Assembly: GCA_001875255.1 (NCBI GenBank)
Contig: MJAN01000015.1
Coordinates: forward strand, 1-43,693
Direction of reading: 5' to 3'
DNA length: 43,693 nucleotides
Origin: Candidatus Sabulitectum silens
GTDB taxonomy: Bacteria > Fermentibacterota > Fermentibacteria > Fermentibacterales > JCC-6
Within the stretch, counting starts at the first letter, position 1, and each line of letters opens with the position of its first letter. The position numbers and the translations under genes are program-made. Shown in pieces: positions 20,355 to 28,170 of the stretch. The notes below the pieces were generated by a model. That model was not told the DNA's origin and did no database searches. It was given only the letters and a program-made list of their open reading frames with translations.

Positions 20355-21085
20355 TCCCCGGCCGCGTCTTTCTGGGCGGGGATAACGATATCCGTAATGG
20401 CTTCCACGGCGCTTTTCGCCATGGAGAACACCGTATCCGCTCCCACCGGTTCCTCTTCGGCGGAGGCCTGTATCTCGATAAGTCTGCCGTCCTCGCCGGA
20501 GACTATGTTCATGTCCATGTCCGCCCGGCTGTCTTCCTCGTAGCAGAGGTCGAGGAGGGGAACCCCCCGGACCACGCCCAGACTGAGGGCGCCTATGTAC
20601 TGCTTCCAGGGATCCTTCTCCAGCTGACCCGATGAAAGCAGCCTGAGGATGGCTATGCGAAGGGCCACAACGCTGCCGGTGATGCTGGCTACCCTGGTTC
20701 CGCCGTCGGCAACCAGAACATCGCAGTCCACGGCTATGGTCTTGTCCGGCATGTCACCGGTCCGGACGCACTGGCGGAGGGAGCGGCCGATGAGCCTCTG
20801 TATCTCCTGGCTCCTGCCCTTTATCCCGTTACCTGTGCGGTCGCGGCGAATCCTCCTGTCACCGCTTCCCGGGAGCATGTCATACTCGGCGGTGACCCAG
20901 CCCTTTCCCTTTCCTCGAAGGAAGAAGGGCACTGTGTACTCCACCGTTGCCGAGCAGAGGACCCGGTTCTCTCCCCAGGAAACCAGAACACTTCCCTGGG
21001 GACCGGGCTGGAACCCGGTTTCGAATGTGATGTCCCTTAAGTGTTCGGGAAGGCGGCCATCGGATCTTTTCAGGTCTTCTGTCAT
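20351..21085 (-). CDS. rph: Ribonuclease PH
   Basis: A phosphate-dependent 3'-5' exoribonuclease that trims tRNA 3' ends. 244 residues from the ATG at 21085; an ATG five codons earlier (21100) is possible, and neither has a strong ribosome-binding site. Motifs: KRSDGRLPEHLR at the N-terminus, GSVLVSWGENRVLCSATVE, SGDRRIRRDRTGNGIKGRSQ (the Arg-rich RNA/phosphate region), IAVDCDVLVADGGTRVASIT and DLCYEEDSRADMDMN with the metal-binding Asp residues. Intact. It sits mid-operon between an uncharacterised membrane protein and rdgB. Confidence 0.96.
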   Translation of the reverse strand: MTEDLKRSDGRLPEHLRDITFETGFQPGPQGSVLVSWGENRVLCSATVEYTVPFFLRGKGKGWVTAEYDMLPGSGDRRIRRDRTGNGIKGRSQEIQRLIGRSLRQCVRTGDMPDKTIAVDCDVLVADGGTRVASITGSVVALRIAILRLLSSGQLEKDPWKQYIGALSLGVVRGVPLLDLCYEEDSRADMDMNIVSGEDGRLIEIQASAEEEPVGADTVFSMAKSAVEAITDIVIPAQKDAAGE

Positions 21086-21112
21086 TTTACTGCCAATCAT
21101 TGGTCCGGTGTA

Positions 21113-21720
21113 TCAGTTGAATGGAATTCCCCTCAGGGGTATTCCGTCGTCGTTTTCGCCTGCGGGATCTCCGTTTACGAAGGGGAACAACCGTGTGTAG
21201 CTCACGAACCTTCCCTCAATGGTCATGGCCACGGCGGCCCAGTCCGGAGACGACGGCAGGTCGATATAGCAGGTGTCGTTCCTGGAGAAGCTCCACACCC
21301 TTTCGATGTCGGTCTGCATGTAACCGGCATGTTCCGCCCAGAGTTCCATTAGGAGCTGCAGTTCCGTGGCCCTTTCCGAGGCTCCGGCGCCTGTGGAAGG
21401 GAATCCTGTATTGCTTCAGCCCCCGAGACGAAGATCGAGCAGGGGGTTACCTCCCAGTCGGGAGCCCATACGGAGAGACCTGTCTCCATGGTTTCCACGG
21501 GGTCGAGAACCGGCATCTCAGGAATATCCAAGGGGTCCTGCTCCGGTGGCAGAGGCTGCTCGGATATGGATTCACCCGGTTCGAGGCCCATCTTTCTATT
21601 CACGAACTCCATTGCGATCTTCGAGAACAGACCGAAGAAAACCGCCATGGCCGCCACGATGATAAGTGATCTTACCATCCTGGCCCTGGACAGTTTGTTC
21701 CCGTTTTCTTTCTTGCTCAA
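21113..21720 (-). CDS. Single-pass membrane protein of unknown function, frameshifted
   Basis: About 202 residues after adding one base near 21400. TTG start overlapping the amidase stop. A short basic N-terminus (MSKKENGNKLSRARMVRS) and one helix (about 19-37) are followed by a Pro/Glu-rich linker (PLPPEQDPLDIPEMPVLDP). A C-terminal domain follows, with an ATELQLLMELWAEHAGY helix and a strand-rich part ending in GIPLRGIPFN. The layout is that of an inner-membrane anchored, periplasm-facing protein. Position directly after a cell-wall amidase and coupled to it suggests an envelope role, for example as amidase activator or GerMN-like partner, but no motif confirms this. Confidence 0.68.
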
Positions 21721-22835
21721 TCGGCTTCCCTTTCCGCGTACTCCATTATGGACTCAACAATAGCCTCCGCCGCCCTGAAACGGAAGTCCAGTGACAGAAG
21801 GCTGCCCTCCTCCACGGGATTTGAGATAAATGCCACCTCCACCAGGACAGCGGGCATATAGGCGCCCCTGAGAACATAGAAACCCGCCCGTTTCACGCCA
21901 CGGTCCCTTCTGGCTGGAAAACTGCTCCGGAACTTGCTCTGCACCGTTCCCGCCAGGAGACTGGACCTGTTCTGGAAAACCGACTGGGCCATGTCCGCCA
22001 GTAGGAAGGAAAGGGGGTCATCGGGAACTGCGGGGGTTTCATCAAGCTGAATGGCATTGTTCTCAAGCATTTCCACCGCCCTGGCGTCGTCGGTCCTGGC
22101 CCTGGACAGGAAGAAGGTTTCGAACCCGTGGGCATCGCGGTTCTCAGCGGCGTTGCAATGGATGCTTATGAAGAGATCCGCCCTGCTTGCGTTGGCCATG
22201 CGGGTCCTGGCGCCCAGGGATACATATCTGTCATCGGACCTTGTCAGGACAACACTGAGTTCAGGCATCCTTATCCTGAGAAGATCCCTGACCAGAAGGG
22301 ATATCTCCAGGACCCGATCCTTCTCGTATGTACCGGAGGGCCCCACCGCACCCGGGTCCCGGCCTCCGTGGCCGGGATCTATCACCACGCAGTCGAAGGT
22401 GGATAGCCATGGCGATACCCCGCCGCTTTCAAAGGCCTGGAAAATGAGTGAATCGGGTACCTCGGAAACCGGTGGACGGGGAGGGGGTCCCTGCCAGGCA
22501 ACCGAGGGCAGTTCCATGGGTTCATTCGAGGAGGCGAAGAGCAGAATTACTGTGGAATCCCCGTTCAAGGCCCAGTCCAGTGAGACGATACGCGGATCGA
22601 AGACCGCGGTAAGGCCACAGCTGTCCAGGGCCAGATGATCCATCCAGATGGGTAGATGAAGGTGTTCACCCCCCAACACCGGCTCGTTTATATCGATGCG
22701 AACCGTGGTTCCCCATGCCTGGAGCTCCGGTTCCAGCCTGGAATCCCCGGTGAGCTCCATGACAACGCCGTCGTACCTGGGAAAAATATTCAGCGACGCC
22801 CCGAAGAGCGCCGTAATGAGAAAGAGTTCCCTCAT
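21717..22835 (-). CDS. N-acetylmuramoyl-L-alanine amidase (Amidase_3)
   Basis: 372 residues. The start at 22835 is chosen because it overlaps the smpB stop (ATGA) and begins a signal-like MRELFLITALFGASLN. An N-terminal region of about 150 residues resembles an AMIN-type beta domain. The catalytic domain has VIDPGHGGRDPGAVG (zinc His), a Glu in the TYEKDRVLEIS segment, SIHCNAA (zinc His) and VEVAFISNPVEE (catalytic Glu). It cleaves the amide between muramic acid and L-Ala during cell separation or wall turnover. Intact. Confidence 0.92.
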   Translation of the reverse strand: MRELFLITALFGASLNIFPRYDGVVMELTGDSRLEPELQAWGTTVRIDINEPVLGGEHLHLPIWMDHLALDSCGLTAVFDPRIVSLDWALNGDSTVILLFASSNEPMELPSVAWQGPPPRPPVSEVPDSLIFQAFESGGVSPWLSTFDCVVIDPGHGGRDPGAVGPSGTYEKDRVLEISLLVRDLLRIRMPELSVVLTRSDDRYVSLGARTRMANASRADLFISIHCNAAENRDAHGFETFFLSRARTDDARAVEMLENNAIQLDETPAVPDDPLSFLLADMAQSVFQNRSSLLAGTVQSKFRSSFPARRDRGVKRAGFYVLRGAYMPAVLVEVAFISNPVEEGSLLSLDFRFRAAEAIVESIMEYAEREAD

Positions 22836-23302
22836 TGCTCCCTCAGTGAATGCTTCATTGCCGCTTCTACCCGCCTTCGGGCATCGCGGTCGGCGATGTC
22901 CGCCCTCTTGTCGTACTTGGTCTTGCCCCTGCATAGACCTATCTGGATCTTAGCCCTGCCCCTGGGGGTTATGTGGATATCCAGGGGAACCAGTGTTACC
23001 CCCTTCTCCTCCACCTTCCGCCTAATCTTGTTAAGCTCTTTCCTGTGGGCCAGAAGCTTCCTGGGCCTGTCGGGGTCGTGGTTATCCCTGGCCTCGGGAT
23101 ACTCGGCAATGTGCATTCCATGGACCCAGAGCTCAATATTGTCGTCGAACTGGGCGTAGGCCCCCACCAGGCTTGCCCTGCCCCGGCGGAGGGATTTGAT
23201 CTCGCTTCCCACGAGGACCAGACCCATCTCGATGGATTCGAGAACATGGTAATCGTGTCTGGCCTTTCGGTTCCTGGCCACAAAGGCTTTTTCTTCGGTC
23301 AT
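22832..23302 (-). CDS. smpB: SsrA-binding protein SmpB
   Basis: 156 residues, intact. Partner of tmRNA in rescue of stalled ribosomes. Motifs: ARNRKARHDYHVLE at the N-terminus, GLVLVGSEIKSLRRGRASL, HIAEYPEARDNHDPDRPRKLL, GVTLVPLDIHITPRGRAKIQ and the basic tail GLCRGKTKYDKRADI with the KxxxDKR signature. The product starts six overlapping or near-overlapping minus-strand genes running to 19322. The gene for tmRNA itself is not in this window. Confidence 0.97.
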   Translation of the reverse strand: MTEEKAFVARNRKARHDYHVLESIEMGLVLVGSEIKSLRRGRASLVGAYAQFDDNIELWVHGMHIAEYPEARDNHDPDRPRKLLAHRKELNKIRRKVEEKGVTLVPLDIHITPRGRAKIQIGLCRGKTKYDKRADIADRDARRRVEAAMKHSLREQ

Positions 23303-23341
23303 CCTTATCCTTTCCCTGACTGGGAAATATATCAGGGGGGA

Positions 23342-23369
23342 TTGACTTCCGCACGGGTTTTAGCATAAT
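23342..23369 (+). promoter_or_regulatory. Sigma-70-type promoter of tRNA-Leu
   Basis: TTGACT (23342-23347) and CATAAT (23364-23369) are 16 bases apart; each is one base off the consensus. The tRNA starts 17 bases beyond the -10 box. This is the clearest promoter in the window. Confidence 0.7.
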
Positions 23370-23386
23370 TGCGCTCTAGCCGCAGA

Positions 23387-23473
23387 GCCGTGGTGGCGGA
23401 ATTGGCAGACGCGCCAGGTTCAGGACCTGGTGAGGGCAACCTTGTGGGGGTTCAAGTCCCCCCCACGGTACCA
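23387..23473 (+). tRNA. tRNA-Leu (anticodon CAG), CCA encoded
   Basis: 87 bases. The acceptor stem GCCGTGG pairs with CCACGGT (one G-T pair), followed by A and an encoded CCA. The anticodon arm is CCAGG-TTCAGGA-CCTGG, giving anticodon CAG, which reads CUG Leu codons. The T arm is GGGGG-TTCAAGT-CCCCC. A long variable arm region between them fits a class II tRNA. The structure is undamaged, unlike many neighbouring genes. It has its own promoter and terminator. Confidence 0.96.
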
Positions 23474-23474
23474 G

Positions 23475-23504
23475 GGGCCGCAGCGAAAGTTGCGGCCCTT
23501 TTTT
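23475..23504 (+). terminator. Intrinsic terminator of tRNA-Leu
   Basis: A 10-bp stem, GGGCCGCAGC with GTTGCGGCCC (one G-T pair), is closed by a stable GAAA tetraloop and followed by six T. It starts two bases after the CCA of the tRNA and ends 30 bases before the next coding start. Confidence 0.93.
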
Positions 23505-23533
23505 ATATTGGGAACACCGGGCTGAAGGGGAAA

Positions 23534-24772
23534 ATGGTGAGAGGAATTCCATATGATCCAGAAAAGCATCTTGAGGGCAGCCTGACCACATGGAAGGATG
23601 CCGGATGGCTGGAAAAGGGCAAAGAGGACACCGCGGCTGAAATATTCAAAGCCTCCACGGGTCTGGTGGGGACGGTGGATGACAGTGTCCTGGCCCTTGT
23701 TCTTTCCAACACCGGGGACCTTCATCATGTACTCCATGAGGCAACACTGCCCTTCTGTTCCGTGAGCGGCGTTACAGTGGCCTTCCAGGGAAGGAAGGAG
23801 GGTTTCGGTGCAGCCCTCACCGCAGAGCTCCTGGCAATCGCCGCCGGAAAGGGAGCCGTGTGCGCCGGCCTGGGAATGTTCGAGCAGGGTTATTACGACA
23901 GGGTCGGGTTTTCAAATATGCCCTACTGGAGGAATTTTTACCTGCGCCCCTCGGAGATCGACCTCGACGGATCAATGAGCTCCAGACCTGTCCGTCTCGA
24001 GAAGGAGCAGTGGAGTGAGATCCACCGGAGCAGGACAAGGCGCTTCAGATGCCACGGCTCGGTGAATCTTGAACCGGTGAACACGATGGACACCATGCTT
24101 CTGGCTCCCGGAGCCTTCGTAATGGGTTTCAGGGATCCATCCGGCGAACTGACCCATCACATTTGTTTCACCTCCTGCAAAGGGGAGAACGGCCCCCTCC
24201 ACACCGGCTGGCTTGCCTACAGGAACCGGCACCAGTTCCATGATCTCATGCTTCTGTTGAGGTCCATGGGGGATCAGATCGATCTGATCCAGCTGATGGA
24301 GCCCCCGGGCATACAGCTTCAGTCCATTGTCAAAAAACCCCTGGCACAGCGCCGACGGAGTTTTCAGGATCCACTCAAACGGGTGGATATAAGAACACTG
24401 GCCTGGACCCAGTGCCGAATACTTGACCTGAAGGGTGCCATTGATGGCATGCGCTGCCCCGGAGAGCCCTGCTCCTTCTCCCTCACCCTGCATGATCCGG
24501 TTGAGGGATTCCTGGATGGTTCCATGGCCTGGAGGGGGTGCTCAGGGGAATATACGGTTCACCTTTCAGAGAATTCCTTCGTTGAAACGGGGCACACCGG
24601 GGGATCGCCCCTCATGCGATGCTCATTGAACACCTTCACGAAAATGTGGAACGGCACAGCAAGACCGGCGATGCTTCCATTCACGGACAGGGTGGAGGCT
24701 TCAGAAGAACTGCTCATGGATCTGGAAAGAGCCCTGTTCATGCCGGAGCCGTCCTTCGACTGGGATCTCTAA
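23534..24772 (+). CDS. Eis-like GNAT acetyltransferase
   Basis: 412 residues, intact. The ATG at 23534 has AAGGGG just upstream; longer in-frame starts would lie inside the tRNA and terminator. The length and three-part layout match the Eis family. The N-terminal GNAT fold has the acetyl-CoA loop RKEGFGAALTAELL in place of the usual R-x-x-G-x-G/A, then GLGMFEQGYYDRVGF. A second GNAT-like domain lies in the middle (YRNRHQFHDLMLLLRSMG). A C-terminal sterol-carrier-like domain ends in DLERALFMPEPSFDWDL. Eis proteins acetylate amines on antibiotics or other small molecules; the substrate here is unknown. It overlaps the convergent rmlC-like gene by four bases at the stop codons. Confidence 0.82.
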   Translation: MVRGIPYDPEKHLEGSLTTWKDAGWLEKGKEDTAAEIFKASTGLVGTVDDSVLALVLSNTGDLHHVLHEATLPFCSVSGVTVAFQGRKEGFGAALTAELLAIAAGKGAVCAGLGMFEQGYYDRVGFSNMPYWRNFYLRPSEIDLDGSMSSRPVRLEKEQWSEIHRSRTRRFRCHGSVNLEPVNTMDTMLLAPGAFVMGFRDPSGELTHHICFTSCKGENGPLHTGWLAYRNRHQFHDLMLLLRSMGDQIDLIQLMEPPGIQLQSIVKKPLAQRRRSFQDPLKRVDIRTLAWTQCRILDLKGAIDGMRCPGEPCSFSLTLHDPVEGFLDGSMAWRGCSGEYTVHLSENSFVETGHTGGSPLMRCSLNTFTKMWNGTARPAMLPFTDRVEASEELLMDLERALFMPEPSFDWDL

Positions 24773-25319
24773 CCGGGAAGCCCGCCTGAAAGCCGCAGCT
24801 GTTCAACATCTGGATTGCGTCTATCCCTTTCGGAGATTATTGGGGACGCGCTTTCCCAGGGTATGGCCAGGGTGTGGTCGTTCCAGGCAACACCCTGCTC
24901 GTCGGTGCCGTCGTAGTACCGGTCCACCGCATAGATCAGAGTCATGTCGCTGAGGGCAAGAAAGCCGTGGGCGACCCCCGGCGGGACGAGAAGGCACTGG
25001 GACTCCTCGGCGGACAGCCTGAAGACCGCCTTGTTCATGAATGTGGGAGATTTCGGTCTGAGGTCAGCCAGGGCGGCCTGAAAGGTTCCCTCTATGGGAA
25101 CCCACCAGTCGTGCTGTTGCCTGTGGAAGTGAAGCCCCTCAGGGCTCCCTTCATTGTGCGGGAGAGGTTGATCTGTATCTCTGCGGAGTAGTTGCACCCC
25201 GGCGTCCACTCAGGGCGAAAGACCTCGCAGAAGCTTCCGCGTTCATCGGGGAAGGGTGTACACCCCCGCAGGAGTACACCCTGGATGATCTCACCGGGAC
25301 GGGTCATATTGACAGGCAT
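24769..25319 (-). CDS. dTDP-4-dehydrorhamnose 3,5-epimerase-like sugar epimerase, frameshifted
   Basis: About 183 residues after adding one G at 25135-25138. ATG at 25319 has GGAGAG upstream. It shows the RmlC cupin features: ERGSFCEVFR near residue 27, an 'INLSRTMKGALRGLHFHR' segment matching the N-x-S-x-S-x-x-G-x-x-R-G-L-H-F consensus with the catalytic His, FRLSAEESQCLLVPPGVAHG and a Tyr-rich IYAVDRYYD. In rhamnose synthesis RmlC epimerises C3 and C5 of dTDP-4-keto-6-deoxyglucose. No other rml gene is nearby, so related epimerases (for example RfbC-like or GDP/CDP sugar enzymes) remain possible. Divergent from nth. Confidence 0.85.
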
Positions 25320-25370
25320 ATAGAACTCTCCGTTCAAGTTGTTCCGGGAATTATAAGAAAAGGAGGCCTC

Positions 25371-26028
25371 ATGAACAGGGAAGACCGGGCCAGAACCGTT
25401 CTGAAGGAACTGAAAGAGCTCTACCCCGATGCACAATGCGGGCTGAAGTACCAGGGTGTGCCCGAGCGGCTGGTGATATCCACCATACTTTCCGCCCAGA
25501 CCACCGACGAGGCGGTGAACAAGGCCACGCCGGGGCTCTGGAAAAGGTACCCCGACATGGAAGCCTGGCGAAGGCTGACCGGGAAGAGGTGGAGGAACTC
25601 CTGCGCACAATAGGTCTGTTCAGGAACAAAACGAGGTCGATCATAAAGGCGGCACGGTTCATGTTCGAAAGGGGCCTTCCCCACACCATAGAGGAACTGG
25701 TGCAGATACCCGGTGTGGGTCGAAGACCGCCAATGTGATCACCGGAGAGATCTTCGGCAAACCCTCCATAACCGTGGATACCCATGTCAAGCGGCTTTCC
25801 GGCAGGCTGGGGCTCACAGGGGAAACAAATCCGGACAAGATAGAGCGGGATCTGAAGGAGCTTATTCCGGAAGGGGAGCAGACCATGTTCAGCCACCGGC
25901 TGATAACCCATGGAAGGCGTGTTTGCAACGCCAGAAAACCCCGCTGCGGAATCTGCCCACTCACCGGAGTATGCCCGTGGTACATAAAGAACGGGGGACC
26001 CGGTCCGGGCCCCCCGAAACAAGGCTGA
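25371..26028 (+). CDS. nth: Endonuclease III, frameshifted
   Basis: About 219 residues after adding one base near 25566 and one G at 25717-25719. AGGAGG precedes the ATG. A base-excision-repair glycosylase/lyase for oxidised pyrimidines. The helix-hairpin-helix reads VQIPGVGSKTANVI, with the catalytic Lys right at the second break, and the catalytic Asp is in TVDTHVKRLS. The C-terminal [4Fe-4S] site C-x6-C-x2-C-x5-C is complete (CNARKPRCGICPLTGVC). The N-terminal ILSAQTTDEAVN segment also fits. Confidence 0.95.
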
Positions 26029-26036
26029 GGTGCGGT

Positions 26037-26654
26037 CTAGTTGTCCATGTCCGTAAGGTCGACGCTCCAGTAGAAGCCATCCTCTCCTACCCATACTTCC
26101 CAGAGGGTGTAGGAGTCGTCGTCTTCGTCTATACATCTGAAGTCGTAGTAGTTGCCGCGGGAACACTGAATGTCATGCTTTCCCCGGGCTGCAGGAGATC
26201 GCTTCCGAGGCGGTCCTCACCCACGGGCGTCGCTGGGATCGCCGTAAACGTACCAGATGGTCCAGCTGCCCAGGTCGTTCTCGATGGTGACCGGTGCCAT
26301 GGTTCCGCTGGAAATGCTGGCTCCGCCGCCCCAGTCCTGCTCACCGAGGTGGCTCAGGTCAACAACCATATTGAGGGTGCCGCTGACAGCAACGTTCCAG
26401 AATATGTAAGTGTCGCCGTCCTCGTCTTCGATCATGATGTCGTATGTGCCGTTGTTCACCTGGAAGGTCCGGGTGCTGCCCGGTGTTATGACTTCGGTCT
26501 CTCCCAGCCAGTCGTCGCCCCAGGAATCCGATGAGGATGGAGAGATCTGAACGTACCAGAAGTCGTAGCTTCCGGTGTCGTTGGTTATGTTGAGCCTTCC
26601 GGCGAATGAAGCCCCCACCGCCAGCAGCATGAGAAGAATAATGGATTTTTTCAA
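26037..26654 (-). CDS. Secreted protein with two repeats of a small beta-domain, frameshifted
   Basis: About 205 residues. The start is TTG at 26654, selected by GGGAGG five bases upstream. The signal peptide runs to about GASFA. Two related units follow. Unit one has LNITNDTGSYDFWYVQIS, SDSWGDDWLG and NGTYDIMIEDEDGDTYIFW. Unit two has VTIENDLGSWTIWYV, a GEDRLGSDLLQPGESMTF segment and RGNYYDFRCIDEDDDSYTLW. The breaks are a probable extra C at 26225-26227 and a missing base at 26159-26161; alignment of the two repeats supports both. The D/E-rich 'EDEDGD' loops could bind calcium. Function unknown; a relative is encoded at 14644-14970. Confidence 0.72.
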
Positions 26655-26882
26655 AACAGCCTCCCTTTGTTGTTGGTGCCTTTCGGCGTTTCCAGCGATC
26701 GAAAGATTGAATCGACCCCGGTTGAGATAATTCTTGTACGGGGCTTCCATGTCAATCCCCCGGCTGAAAACTGATACGTCCGGCGGCGTGAAGGTATTCC
26801 ACAGGGGGCGGGGCTAGTATATTAAACCACTGAAGATCAAATACGATCCAGTGTTCACCGAACCCTGTGAACCGGAGGTTTC
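26655..26882. other. Divergent intergenic region
   Basis: 228 bases between two divergently transcribed genes. It must carry both promoters, and TATATT near 26817 on the plus strand is a candidate -10 for the radical SAM gene, without a good -35 box. No open frame of note is present. Confidence 0.35.
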
Positions 26883-27935
26883 ATGGATTTTGCCGGCCAG
26901 TTGAAAATGGGCTTCGGCGCCCTTAAATGCCTTTTCGGGGCAAGGATACCCCTGAATGTAATGATTTCGGTAACCGACCGCTGCCCAAGCAGGTGCGCAT
27001 ACTGCCAGATCCCTTCCCGGTGCCGCCCCGACCTCTCCACCCACCAGTGGAAAAGCATTCTGAAACAGATGGCCGAAGCGGGAACCATGCGTATCGGAGT
27101 CTGGGGTGGAGAGCCCATGGCAAGGACCGACATCGTGGAGCTGTGCTCCTTCGCCAGGTCCCTGGGGCTCTATGTCAGCCTGGACTCCAACGGATACCTT
27201 ATTCCCGGAAGACCTGAAATACTTGATAACATAGACCACCTGGTCCTTTCATACGACGGCCCGGAGGAAGCCCACGACGCCAACCGGGAACCCGGCAGCT
27301 GGAAAAAGGTTATGAAGGCCTTTGAAACCGCTTCCGGAAAGGTTCGACTCTGGTCTATAACCGTTCTCACCAGGAACAACATCGACCATCTCGACACCAT
27401 AATGGACACCGCCGGGCGGTACGGCTTCCTGACCACCTTTCAGACACTCCACCACAACGACACCCTCGGAGGGAACACCTCGAAAATGATGCCCACCGCA
27501 CAGGAATACTCCCGGGCATTCAGCAGACTGCTTGCGATGAAGAAGGCCGGGGCTCCCATCGCCCTGAGCACCAGCTACCTGAAAATGGCCTCAAAATGGC
27601 CCGACTACTCCAAGACCAGGATGCGTGAACCGTTCTACGGCCCATCCTGCAGGGCGGGAAAGACCTACTGCAACATCGATGTGGATGGAACGGTCTATCC
27701 CTGCTCCCTTCTCATGGGCGAATATCCCGGGATGCTGAACGCCCTTGAGAGCGGCTTTCAGAAGGCCTTCGAGAACCTCTCAAAAAGTGAACTGCCCTGC
27801 AACGCCTGCACCGCCTCCTGCTATCCGGAATACAACTATCTGTACTCGCTGAACGTTCCCGTTGCCCTTGAATGGGCCAGGAGCGTTAAAAGGACCGATG
27901 CCGATCTTAGAAAAATGCGAAGAACCAGAGAGTAA
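26883..27935 (+). CDS. Radical SAM protein with SPASM-like C-terminus
   Basis: 350 residues, intact, with GGAGG before the ATG. The [4Fe-4S]-SAM site is CPSRCAYC (CxxxCxxC) near residue 34, followed by WGGEP as the GGE-type motif. The C-terminus contains CRAGKTYCNIDVDGTVYPC and then LPCNACTASC, a SPASM/twitch-like arrangement that would bind one or two extra clusters. SPASM enzymes include peptide maturases (PqqE, AlbA, sactisynthases) and sulfatase-maturing enzymes, and a large group of unknown role. Its 3' end lies 14 bases from the end of a convergent 70-codon gene. No obvious precursor peptide is encoded on the same strand, so its substrate is open. Confidence 0.88.
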   Translation: MDFAGQLKMGFGALKCLFGARIPLNVMISVTDRCPSRCAYCQIPSRCRPDLSTHQWKSILKQMAEAGTMRIGVWGGEPMARTDIVELCSFARSLGLYVSLDSNGYLIPGRPEILDNIDHLVLSYDGPEEAHDANREPGSWKKVMKAFETASGKVRLWSITVLTRNNIDHLDTIMDTAGRYGFLTTFQTLHHNDTLGGNTSKMMPTAQEYSRAFSRLLAMKKAGAPIALSTSYLKMASKWPDYSKTRMREPFYGPSCRAGKTYCNIDVDGTVYPCSLLMGEYPGMLNALESGFQKAFENLSKSELPCNACTASCYPEYNYLYSLNVPVALEWARSVKRTDADLRKMRRTRE

Positions 27936-27949
27936 AACGCCGGCCCCGG

Positions 27950-28162
27950 TCAGTTCTGGGGAATGAAGGCTATCACGAAGGTGTAGTTGCTGTTCAGGGA
28001 ATACTGAAAACCGCCTCCGTAGATCTCTTAGATGGCGTTGATAAGGGCAATGTCCGTTGTGGCCACCGAAAGCCCGTAGAGAACCCCGGCGGGGGGGCTT
28101 TTCGGTTTGCCGTTGATCACCCGGTTCTTCCAGGCCCGGTTCAGCAGTTCGTCGTTTTCCAT
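27950..28162 (-). pseudogene. Small protein gene interrupted by an in-frame TAA
   Basis: AGGAGGGAGA and an ATG at 28162 open a frame that runs, with normal codon use, to a TGA at 27950, but is crossed by TAA at 28028-28030. The first part is 44 residues (MENDELLNRAWKNRVING, then KPKSPPAGVLYGLSVATTDI). After TAA the same frame gives 25 residues (EIYGGGFQYSLNSNYTF and VIAFIPQN). The two parts read as one protein of about 70 residues. The lesion is a base substitution, not an indel, so it differs from nearly every other break here. It follows the M1 peptidase stop by nine bases and is probably co-transcribed with it. I do not recognise the family. Confidence 0.55.
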
Positions 28163-28170
28163 TCTCCCTC

